A stretch of DNA of 64,000 bases from Protonemura montana (taxonomy: Eukaryota > Arthropoda > Insecta > Plecoptera > Nemouridae): positions 12,513,021 through 12,577,020 of the forward strand of contig OX387602.1 of the NCBI GenBank assembly GCA_947568835.1, read 5' to 3'. Numbering within the stretch: the first letter of the stretch is position 1; each line of letters starts with the position of its first letter. The notes beneath the pieces are model-generated. The model did not search any database, was not told the origin of the DNA, and was given only the letters and a program-made list of their open reading frames with translations. A program made the translations under genes and the position numbers. This document shows positions 25,201 to 37,200 of the stretch, one piece after another.

Positions 25201-28200
25201 TGACTATGTAGTTGTTACGCAAAAAAAAAAAAAAAATCAACTAGTATTTTATGAAACAAATAATCAATTTTCTGATTAGAATATTAATTTAAAGTCTGTA
25301 TAAGTTCCAGTATTGAGCGAATTACCATCCTCCCAAGCTAACCGATCTCGTTCCTCGGCCTTCTCAGCAGAGATGCCGAAGCTGCCTGGTAAACCCGACC
25401 CCTGCTTGCCATCGCCGTGCGGACCCAACTCGCTGTGCGCCGTGAAACAAGGACGTCCCGTGTGCTCGTGCACGCCCAACTACATCGGAAGTCCGCCCTT
25501 CTGCCGGCCCGAGTGCGTGCAGAGCCAGGAGTGTCCCCGCGACCGCGCGTGCATCAACGAGAAGTGCCAGGACCCGTGTGTTGACAGCTGTGGCGCCAAC
25601 GCCCAGTGCAACGTCGTCAACCACACGCCGTTCTGCAGCTGTCTACCAGGATTCGAGGGCGACGCGTACATTGGATGCTCGAAGCCGCCAGTCCGTAAGT
25701 TCCAACCAAATTCTTTTCGGACACAGTATCTCAATTTGGGCTTGATCATCCAAAGCGTTCCGTGACATGCGATGCGACGTGAAAGATACCGTGTCTAAAA
25801 GACTAATGTATTGTTAGTTAAATCTCTTTTGTGTCACTGAATCACGCTCGGTAACGTCACTACCAATTGTATTGGCTGAATTCAAAGCTCCTTTCTCAAT
25901 TCTAACGCATGAAAAACCTGATAATTTCTACACTTAAAAAAAATCTGTCATGGCTCCTGACGAATAAGTGTCACCGTTCAATGGCTGCCTGACACTAACT
26001 TCAATTAATTAGCGAATCAAAAGCAGCTACAATCAAATGGAAACAAAAAAAGTTACGTAATTCTAGAAGCTAACTTCACAAATTTCCCTCTTCAGAAATG
26101 CTGCCGCCCCTTCCTCGCGACCCCTGCAACCCTCCACCCTGCGGAGAGAATGCGCAGTGCACTGCCCGCGACGGTGCGGCGCGCTGCACGTGTATACCTC
26201 CGTATATCGGCAACCCCTACACGGGCGGGTGTCGCCCCGAGTGCGTCATCAACTCCGACTGCCCCAGCCACCTGGCTTGTCTCGCCAAGCACTGTCGCGA
26301 CCCTTGCCAAGGGGTCTGCGGAACTAACGCCGAGTGCAACGTGGTCAACCACATACCGGTCTGCTCCTGTCTACCCGGGTTCACGGGCGATCCGTTCTCG
26401 TCGTGTCGACAGGAACCTATCAAACGTGAGTGGCGACTGTAATAAAGTTCTAACCCTTGGTATCACTAAACAATCTTAAATTCCAACCTATGACAAAATA
26501 TAACTCCTGCTTTCTCTTACAGCGATTGCACCCCAAAACCCGTGCGAGCCGAACCCGTGTGGCCCGAACAGCGTGTGCCGCATGTCTAGCGGCAACGCGG
26601 TGTGCTCATGTCAGCCAAGCTTCGTCGGTAGTCCGCCATCTTGTCGCCCCGAGTGCGTTGTGAGCGCCGAATGTCCGCAACACCGCGCATGCATCAACCA
26701 GAAGTGCGCTGACCCCTGTCCGGGGACGTGCGGTCTTGGGGCCAGATGCCAGGTCGTCAACCACAACCCGATCTGCAGCTGCCCACCGAGGTTTACGGGA
26801 GACCCGTTCGTACGGTGCGAGAAGGAAGGTGAGTTGATTAACTTTTTTTTATACTTTTTAATAGCTTACCCGTGGTACGTACTAGACTCAAAAAGTCTCC
26901 AGCTCCAATAGACCAACGCCCATCACACAAACCGTGCGCAAATCAATCAGTTTCGGCACCAAAACTAACCCCATGTATCGATGATTGTCTACAGAGGTAA
27001 AGGTGGCGCCCAAAAAGCCATGCGTACCTTCGCCGTGCGGACCTAACTCTGAGTGCCGAATCGTGGACGCGCGTCCCGTATGCTCGTGCGTGGTCGGCAT
27101 GTTCGGTGCACCGCCCAACTGCCGTCCCGAGTGCGTCATCCACCAAGACTGTCCCACGCACCTGGCGTGCATACGCAACAAATGCGGCGATCCATGCGCA
27201 GGCTCGTGCGGCTTCAACGCCGTGTGCTCCGTGCGCAACCACCAGCCTATCTGCGCGTGTAATCCTGGTTTCGAGGGCGACCCCTTCAACGGCTGCAACC
27301 CAGTACTAGGTAGGACGACGAACCATTCACCTACTAAGACTTTGCAGTTGTTGTGTGCTCTATTTACACCACCGAAGCAGCTGCAAACTCTCAAAACGCA
27401 AACCACTGCGAGTTCGCTGCCACCGTGAAAAATGAAAATCCTTATTTTATCTAAAACGATTACTCTGACCTTAGATATCTCGATTCTTTCCAAAAAATGT
27501 GTCTAAAAGTTCCTTTACAGCTGGTTCCAACCGACTTTTTCTCCACGACATCGCAAGTTAAGGAGTCTTGAGTTTCACTTTTCCTTCTAGTTCTCCCAGT
27601 GGAGGCCCCTCGAAGGCCTTGTAGCCCGTCTCCCTGCGGCTCGAACGCCGTGTGCAGAGAACGCAATGGGGCCGGCTCATGCACGTGCATGCCCGAATTC
27701 ACGGGCGACCCGTACACGGGTTGCAGGCCCGAGTGTGTGTTGAGTTCGGACTGTCCGAGGGACAGGGCTTGTGTCAACAACCGGTGCAGAGACCCGTGTC
27801 CGGGCACGTGCGGAATCAACGCGCAGTGTCGCGTCGTCAATCACGTGCCGTCTTGCAGTTGTCTTGTCGGATTCACTGGAAACTCATTGAGATCTTGCAC
27901 TGCTATTCCTCCTGCTCGTAAGACTTCTTTATCTGTTCTTTTCTTCAACTCTCAATCTGAATTATCTTTGTACTTTGAAACTTTCTCACTTGATCTTCTT
28001 TCGTTAACAGAATTAATGCATATTAAAGTTGTTTACCGCCGATTTTCCCATTTTTGCCACCCTCGTTAGTTGATGGAATTTTAACCACTATAAACGAACT
28101 AATTAAGATAAAATCGCAACATCCGGTGCTTCGTGATCTAATCTTAACTCGGAGTTAATAAAATCGTGAAATCGGCTACTAAAACTTCAAAGCTTAATAC

Positions 28201-31200
28201 ATTCACACTTTAATTCGTATTTTATTTATTTAATTAAATTTATTATCACACACTCAACTAACATCTTACTCTTTATCTCCGCTCGTCTACACTTTAGCAG
28301 TCGCACCATTGCCACCCACAAACCCTTGCTTGCCGACCCCGTGCGGGCCAAACAGCAATTGCCGGGAGGTAAACAGGCACGCAGTGTGCTCCTGCCAGCT
28401 AGGTAGCGTGGGCTCGCCCCCTACGTGCCGACCCGAATGCGTGGTCAGCTCAGAATGCGCACAAAACAGAGCATGCGTCAACCAACGATGCCAAGACCCT
28501 TGTCCGGGGACTTGTGGCCAAAACGCACGATGCCAAGTGGTCAACCATAACCCTATATGTAGCTGCTCTTCGGGATTTACTGGTGATCCGTTTACGAGAT
28601 GTGTCAGGCCACCACGTAAGCTTCTAGTTTCATCTTAATCTACAAACATTTTAGATTATTCTAACGTTGTGGATGATCAAGGATTGACTCATTTCTTCAT
28701 CACACTGTAATCATGCAGACATCTTATACCAACAGTTTATAAAATCCTTTATAATCAACAACTAATTTCTTTATAACTATACTTGCTGTACTATACACAC
28801 ACTATACAAAGTATCTCTCATTAAATCAACCATCTAATGATTCTAACAGTGCTACACACTGATTGCCTTACCTATACACGCTACCTATTTTCAAAATTCT
28901 TATTCAACTAATAACCTAACTCTAACTACTCTTGTTTCTCTCTTTCCTTCCTCTTCATTTAGCACCCCCACCTACGCCAAGCGGTAACCCTTGCGTGCCT
29001 TCGCCCTGTGGGCCCAACTCTCAATGTCGCTCTTTCGGCGGCCAGCCCGCGTGCACATGTTTGCCGAACTACATAGGCCGGGCTCCGAATTGCCGACCAG
29101 AGTGCACCATCAGTGCCGAGTGCCCCAGCAACAGGGCATGTCAGCGCGAAAGGTGTCGTGACCCTTGTCCAGGCTCTTGTGGTCCCGGAGCTGTTTGTAG
29201 GGTGGTCAACCATGGACCGATATGCTCTTGCTTGCCTGGATACAGCGGAGACCCGTTCTCTGGGTGCCGACTAGCGCCAAGTAAGATAATTCTTTTCTCT
29301 TTCTCATGCCTTTTCGACATCGAATCTTCATTGGCACGGTTGAGGTTTTGGGAGATTTTTCATTTTAGCACGGTACAGTTACAGTAAACAGTTCATTATT
29401 TGACTGAAAACTAAAATCGTACCAAAATCGATTCGATATTGGAATAGGCTCTGTTCTTAATTTTTATCATTCCTATCTTCCACAGTGCATCTTATTTGTG
29501 TTTTAATTTTAAGTTAACTGTCAACGTTGTGCTAGGGACGGGGTGTCAATTTTGGCGTACTTTTTCTCCATTCTTTCCAGGATCGCCGCTACCTAAATCG
29601 CCGATACCGCTTTCTCCCAATTCGCATGTTTTAAACGAGCTACCGTGTTTCGCCCTCACAGAACCAGTGACAGCAATCGAAGGTCCACGCGATCCCTGCT
29701 ACCCCTCCCCGTGTGGGGCCAACGCCCTATGTAAAGAACGCCACGGTGCCGGTTCCTGCGTATGCATCCGAGACTATTCCGGCGACCCTTACACCGGGTG
29801 CCGTCCTGAATGCGTTCAAAACGCTGACTGCCAACGGGACAAAGCATGCGTGAACAACAAGTGCAGGGACCCCTGTCCCGGCACCTGTGGACTCAACGCT
29901 GAATGCCGGGTCATCAACCACGCCCCCTCTTGCATGTGTCTACCTGGCTATACCGGGGACCCGCTCAACTCTTGTCGAGTAGTGCAACCGAGTAAGACTT
30001 TCTATCTGTTTGCTGCATGTCTGCTTTGTTTGGTTGTCAAGTTAGATGATATGCAGTTGCGTGACTTGTGAAACGTTTATTTATTTGAAAATCAGATAGT
30101 ACTACAAGTTTATCGCGGAAAACCAAAATCGTAGACAATTTCATTTTTTTGTATTGTTAATAGTTTACAAGGCCAAAAACCAAGGTCATGCCACCTGGAT
30201 ATCATCAAACAAGCACCTTACCTTTGCTTGAACTCTCTGCATGCAACCATTATGCTCTTTGTCTCCATTTCTGATGCACGCTCTTTTCCACCTTAGTCGT
30301 CGTAGAGAAAGACGAGCCGATAAGACCCAGGGAGCCTTGTTCCCCGTCCCCGTGCGGGCCAAACAGCGTGTGTCGCGTAATAAACGACCACGCCGTGTGC
30401 TCGTGCCACACGGGTTACACTGGAGCACCTCCCTCGTGTCGCCCCGAATGCGTGGTCAGCACTGAATGTCCGCAAGACCAAGCATGCATCAACCAACGAT
30501 GTCGGGACCCTTGCCCGGGAACATGCGGAGTCAATGCACGCTGTCAAGTTGTCAACCACAATCCTATCTGTAGTTGCTCGTCAGGTTATACTGGTGATCC
30601 TTTTGTCAGGTGTCTTAAAGAAGAAAGTAAGCATGTTCTTCAATCGTACATTTTCCTGTCTTTACTGCATCTTGGTGTTGTGTCGCCTTTTTCTATAGCA
30701 CGTGTTGCATGTGGCTTCTTTCTTATTTCTAGAGCGACCCATTTATGACATAGAGAGTAGGAATCCATGTGTCCCGTCGCCATGCGGGCCAAATTCTCAT
30801 TGCCGAGCGAACGGGAACGTTCCCGCGTGCACCTGTCTGCCGAGCTACGTAGGCCGCGCCCCGAACTGTCGACCCGAATGCTCCATCAACGCTGAGTGTC
30901 CCAGCAACCTAGCGTGCCAATGCGAGCGTTGTAGGGACCCTTGCCCGGGATCTTGTGGCCGTCACACCACGTGCACGGTTGTCAAGCATTCCCCAATGTG
31001 CATGTGTGAAACAGGTTACACGGGAGATCCGTTCGGAGGCTGCTCGCCGATCCCGCTGTGTAAGAATTGACTTAGCCTAGCTTTTTCGACTTATTTCAGG
31101 GTAATTTTGTTTGGAAAAGACAGGATTTTGAAAATGACATTGCCGCGTTTGGCACTAACACTGAGAATCAGTCTCCAGAATACTAATCACATTCGTTGAT

Positions 31201-34200
31201 TATTCTCTGCATCGATATCTGCAAGAAATGCGTGTCTGAGACTTCGATTACCCTTGGTCTTGCAGCAATCCAACCGGTCGAAGTCCGCCAGCCATGCAAC
31301 CCATCCCCTTGCGGGGCCAACGCCGTGTGCAAAGAGCGCAATGGGGCCGGCTCGTGCACGTGTCTACCCGAATACACGGGCGACCCGTACACGGGATGTA
31401 GGCCCGAGTGTGTGCTAAACACAGATTGCGACCGCGCCAGGGCTTGCGTTAACAACAAGTGCACGGACCCCTGTCCAGGCACGTGTGGCCTGAACGCAGA
31501 GTGCAGGGTGGTTAACCACGCCCCCTCGTGCAGCTGTTTGCCAGGATACACTGGGAACCCTCTGGGAGCTTGCCATCTTCCTCCTCCGCCTCGTAAGATC
31601 TATTCTCAACTTTCATACTTTACTAGTGTCAGGAAAGAAGCTTGAACTCTTACTTTAATCGTTTCTTGACTTGAAAGTAAGAGCTATAAATTCTTCCCGA
31701 CAACTAGACTTTAGAAATGAATGAAACTTTTATCTTTTTTCTTGATCTTCATCTTACTCTTGAATGCCAACCTCTGTTCTCTTCCACATCTCTCTTCAGC
31801 GCCCGTGTCATTGCGAGACCCGTGCCAGCCCTCGCCTTGTGGACCGTTCAGTCAGTGTCGAACTGTCAACGGGCACGCAGTGTGCTCTTGTCAAACCAAT
31901 TACATCGGCACTCCTCCTGGATGCCGCCCGGAGTGTGTCGTGAGCACAGACTGTCCTCAAGACAAGGCATGCGTGAACCAACGATGCACCAACCCCTGTC
32001 CCGGAACATGCGGATTGAACGCGCGCTGTCAAGTTGTCAATCACAATCCGATCTGTAGCTGCTCGTCTGGATTCACTGGCGATCCTTTCGTTAGCTGTAT
32101 CCAGGAGCAAGAAAGTAAGCGTCTTTTTTCATTCTTCATTCTTATTTTATTGTCTAATCTTTGAAACTGCCTTCTGAGATTTGCAGGTCTTGTTTTTTCT
32201 TGTCTGTCTGTTATGCTCTTCTCTTCCGGAAACGCACGAACAACTACTTTTATTTCAATCTGTCACTACTCCAATTTCAAATTTCTTTTGCTCTTTCCTT
32301 GACCTCTTTCTTCTGTCCACCTTTCTAGGGAAGCCCGTACTTAACATTCCCAGCGCAAACCCGTGCGTGCCTTCGCCTTGTGGACCCAACTCTCAGTGCC
32401 GAGTTGTAGGAAGTGTACCCGCGTGCTCGTGCTTACCGAACTACGTGGGCCGTTCGCCCAACTGCCGACCTGAATGCACGATTAACGCCGAATGCCCCAG
32501 CAATCTCGCGTGTCAAAACGAAAGGTGTATTGACCCCTGCCCAGGCTCGTGCGGGGCTCAAGCCACGTGTGTAGTGGTCAAGCACGCGCCGATGTGCACA
32601 TGTCAAGTCGGGTACACTGGCGACCCATTCAGCGGATGCATTCTGATTCCACGTAAGGGAACGTCTGGAGAGAAATTTGTTCCATAACGGTTCTTAATCA
32701 CAAGTCAACCGCTTAGAAACCGTATGAGCAGTAAAAATTTTAAAGCTGACTCCACGATAACTATATATTTATAGGGTTTAAATTCCATTATCAATCAAAA
32801 TTTCCACAGCTAAATTAAAAACAGAGTTTAAAAGAAGTCTTGAAATCCCTTCCAGTTCGTCAACCGGTCGAAGTCCGCCAGCCATGCAACCCATCCCCTT
32901 GCGGGGCCAACGCCGTGTGCAAAGAGCGCAATGGGGCCGGCTCGTGCACGTGTCTACCCGAATACACGGGCGACCCGTACACGGGATGTAGGCCCGAGTG
33001 TGTGCTTAACACAGATTGCGACCGCGCCAGGGCTTGCGTTAACAACAAGTGCACGGACCCCTGTCCAGGCACGTGTGGTCTGAACGCAGAGTGCAGGGTG
33101 GTTAACCACGCCCCCTCGTGCAGCTGTTTGCCAGGATACACTGGGAACCCGATCACTTCTTGTAGATTGATTATCAGTAAGATTTCCTTTCTACTTTCTC
33201 TGTTCACTGATATTTTCTCCTAACTCTTGTTCTTTATGAATGTGTTCTATTTCTTTTCCTCTCTTTAGTTCCGCCAGTTGCGCCGCCAAGAGACCCTTGT
33301 AGGCCTTCTCCATGTGGCCCTAACAGTAACTGTCGGGTGGTAAACAGTCACGCAGTCTGTTCCTGTCAAACAAATTTCATTGGAACGCCGCCCGCGTGCA
33401 GGCCAGAGTGCGTTGTCAGTACGGAATGTGCGCAGAACTTAGCATGCATCAATCAGAAATGCACAGATCCTTGCCCTGGAACATGCGGCATAAACGCGCG
33501 TTGTCAAGTTGTAAACCACAATCCGATATGTAGCTGCACAGCAGGTTTTACCGGAGATCCGTTTGTCAGATGTCTGCAAGAACAAGAGAGTAAGCCATCC
33601 AAGACGTTGTCAGAACTTATGACACTCTCGTACTCATTTTCGCTAACTAAATCTCATTTACAATTCCTTCGCTCTGTCTTATTCTTTCTTCATCTTCTGT
33701 CTGTCTCCTAGGAAAGCCCGTACTTAACATTCCCAGCGAAAACCCGTGCGTGCCTTCGCCCTGTGGACCCAACTCTCAATGCCGAGTTGTAGGAAGTGTA
33801 CCCGCGTGCTCGTGCTTGCCTAACTTCGTGGGCCGGGCGCCTAACTGCCGACCTGAATGCACGATTAACGCAGAATGCCCCGGAAATCTCGCGTGTCAAA
33901 ACGAGAGATGCAGCGATCCCTGCCGCGGCTCGTGCGGTGCGCACGCAACGTGCGTGGTCGTAAAACACGCCCCGATGTGCACGTGCGAGGTCGGGTACAC
34001 CGGCGATCCTTTCTCGAACTGTGCGCTGATCCCACAAAGTAAGAGAGCTAGAGCGACTCAAACGACGAACAACGATCCGATCCAATAGGGGTATTGCTGA
34101 CAATTCAAAATTACTTTCAGCTGTACCAACCGAAGGTCCCCGAAACCCTTGCAACCCCTCACCGTGCGGCGCCAACGCCATATGTAGGGAACGCAACGGT

Positions 34201-37200
34201 GCCGGTTCTTGCACGTGTTTACCCGAGTACTTTGGCGACCCCTATACCGGTTGCCGGCCAGAGTGTGTCATCAACACTGACTGCGACCGAAGCAGGGCGT
34301 GTCTGAACAACAAATGCGCTGACCCTTGCCCTGGAACTTGCGGCCTGAACGCCGACTGTCGCGTGCTCAACCATGCTCCTTCGTGCTCTTGTCGCCCTGG
34401 CTATACCGGTGACGCTCTCACTGCCTGCGTTATCGTGCAAGCCTGTAAGACTCTACTCTTTCTTTCCTTATTGTCTCAACTATGCCACTTGTCTTTATTC
34501 TTGACTTTTCTGACTTACTACTGGACCCACTCGGGCCCCCTTTCTTATTCTTGCTTTCTCTGTTTCTCTTTACGCAGCTGTAGTAGAGCCTCCACCTTCG
34601 AATCCATGCAGTCCATCGCCATGTGGGCCCAACAGCCAGTGCAGGGAGGTTAACGGTCATGCCGTGTGCTCTTGCCAGACGGGTTACCTAGGAACTCCGC
34701 CATCGTGCAGACCTGAATGCGTCGTGAGCTCGGAATGCGCTCAAGACAGAGCATGCGTCAATTTGAAATGCGTTGACCCGTGCCCGGGAACTTGTGGAAC
34801 TAGTGCACGATGCCAAGTGGTCAACCACAATCCTATATGTAGCTGTCCAAGTGGCTTTACTGGCGACCCCTTCGTACGATGTCTCAGAGAAGAAAGTAAG
34901 ATCTTATTTCGGACTTCTGAACTTTTTATGCTTATTTTCAAACGTTTCCAATCTTGCTCTTTTACTGTCAAAACTGCAATTTGTTATGCCTATGTCTTCT
35001 TTCCGCCTATCTCTAAAGCGATGTTCTTCTCTATCTCTCTCTACTTTAGCTCGCACCCCACCCCCACCGGTCGGCAACCCTTGCGTTCCGTCGCCCTGCG
35101 GCCCCTTCTCACAATGCAAGGTCGTGGGCACGCAGCCCGCTTGCTCGTGCTTGCCCAACTACATTGGACGCGCCCCCAATTGCCGGCCCGAGTGTACGAC
35201 CAGTACCGAGTGCTCCAGCAACTTGGCTTGCATCAACGAACGGTGTGGTGACCCTTGTCCTGGGTCGTGTGGCCTGCAGGCTTTGTGTACCGTCATCAAC
35301 CACAACGCAGTGTGCACGTGTCCTCAAGGATTCATAGGAAACCCAGCGTCAAGCTGTGCCCTTGCTCCACCGCCATGTAAGCTTCGCGTTTCTATAGGGA
35401 ATCTAACGACTCGTTGACAGGATATAGCCACGTCTTGTTTCACTATCTCACTGTCGCTTGACTGCGAAACTGTTTTTAGTGTGTGAATAGTTATTTGAAA
35501 TGTGTTTTGTCTCCACAGGTAAAAAACGTTCATTGTTACATTCCATAAACACATTATTCATACACACAATTCACACCAAACCATTGGTCAATCAATGTGC
35601 TTACCGTTCGGACGCGTGTCGGTTACAGCGACCCAGCGCACTCCGCCCGCCAACCCGTGCGTGCCGTCACCGTGCGGCCCGAACGCAGAGTGCCGCGAAC
35701 GTAACGGCGCAGGTTCGTGCGCTTGTCGCGCTGGCTACCAAGGAGATCCGTACGACGCCAACCGTGGATGCCGCCGAGAGTGTGAGGCCAACCCCGAGTG
35801 CGCCAACAACCGCGCCTGCATTGGATTCAAGTGTGTCGATCCTTGCCCGGGAACCTGCGGGACAGAAGCGCTATGTAACGTGGTCAGCCACGTGCCAACG
35901 TGTACTTGTCCGGCTGGATTCACAGGGGATCCGTTCTTCTCGTGCAGAGTTGTTCCTATTGTTGCCCGTAAGTTGTTCACCTGTAGTTAAAACATCTTAA
36001 TAAGGAGTCTAGCTATTTAGCAGTTGGTTCGGTTTCTTAAATTAACCAACTATTAGTTCAAAATCAGAACAAAAACCCAAAATTGAATAGGTTTTCAGGC
36101 CTACTTGCAGTATAGCTCCACAACATAAAAAAAAACATACAATGCAGGCCCAAATTGTGCGTCGTGCATCTACAAAAAAACAATAATATGGACTTTTCTC
36201 AGCACCAACAAAGACCTAACTTTTCCCGTTTCAGCACCTCCACGCATACCCCAACAACCCTGCGCACCATCGCCATGCGGCCCGAACAGCCAGTGCCGCG
36301 TCGTTAATGGCGTGCCGGTGTGCTCGTGTTCGCCCAACTACATCGGCACCCCACCGGCATGTCGTCCCGAGTGCGTCGTGAGCTCCGAGTGTCCCCTGGA
36401 TCGCGCGTGCATCAACCAACGATGCGCAGACCCCTGCCCGAACACGTGCGGCATCGGCGCCCAGTGCTCCGTGCGCAACCACAACCCAATCTGCGCATGT
36501 CCATCCGGGTTCACCGGCGACCCGTTCACGCGATGCTCGCCACAACGTGAGTACTTATTTCGCATTTTTCTTTTTGCGAATCGACAAGAGAAAGTGATCA
36601 CATGTTTGGTGAGCTTAGATTCATAACAAACTTCTTAGTCGAAGGATACCAGCCTACCTCAAACTTTAGTGCGAAATTTCAGTTTCTTGTGTTTTTCTCA
36701 CTTAATAAAAACTTTCAAGAGCACGTACTATCGACAAATTTTCCCAGGAAGTACTTTGGAAAAGAAGAGCTTGCAATTTTCGCTCCAACTCTTTGTTCAA
36801 AGAGGTCTATCACACAAATCGTCTTCCGTGTTTCCAGCTGTCACCCAGGCGACGCCTGTCACCGAGCGTCCCCCATCGTGCATTCCATCTCCATGCGGCG
36901 CGAACGCCCAGTGTCAAATGGTCGGCGGAAACCCCGCCTGTTCGTGCCTGCCCGATTACATCGGCGCCCCACCCAACTGCCGACCCGAATGTGTCATCAA
37001 CCCGGAATGCCCGAGCCAGCTGGCCTGCATCAAACAACGTTGTCGCGACCCCTGTCCCGGCTCGTGTGGCTTCAACGCCAACTGCCGTATCCTCAACCAC
37101 ATCCCCGTCTGCTCCTGTAACGACGGCCACACCGGAGACCCCTTCACCCTGTGCACGCCCATTCCGCTCAGCACACCTGCTCCTGTAGCCAGCGATCCTT

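Noticed and set aside
32181-32340. Signal-like reading (MQVLFFLVCLLCSS) before exon 26
   Set aside because: Pyrimidine-rich intron translated by chance. The many similar cases before other exons show that this is a general by-product.
35519-35628. Upstream start for exon 33 at the AG of 35518
   Set aside because: The reading from there is in a different frame from the triad and would break the phase 1 rule.
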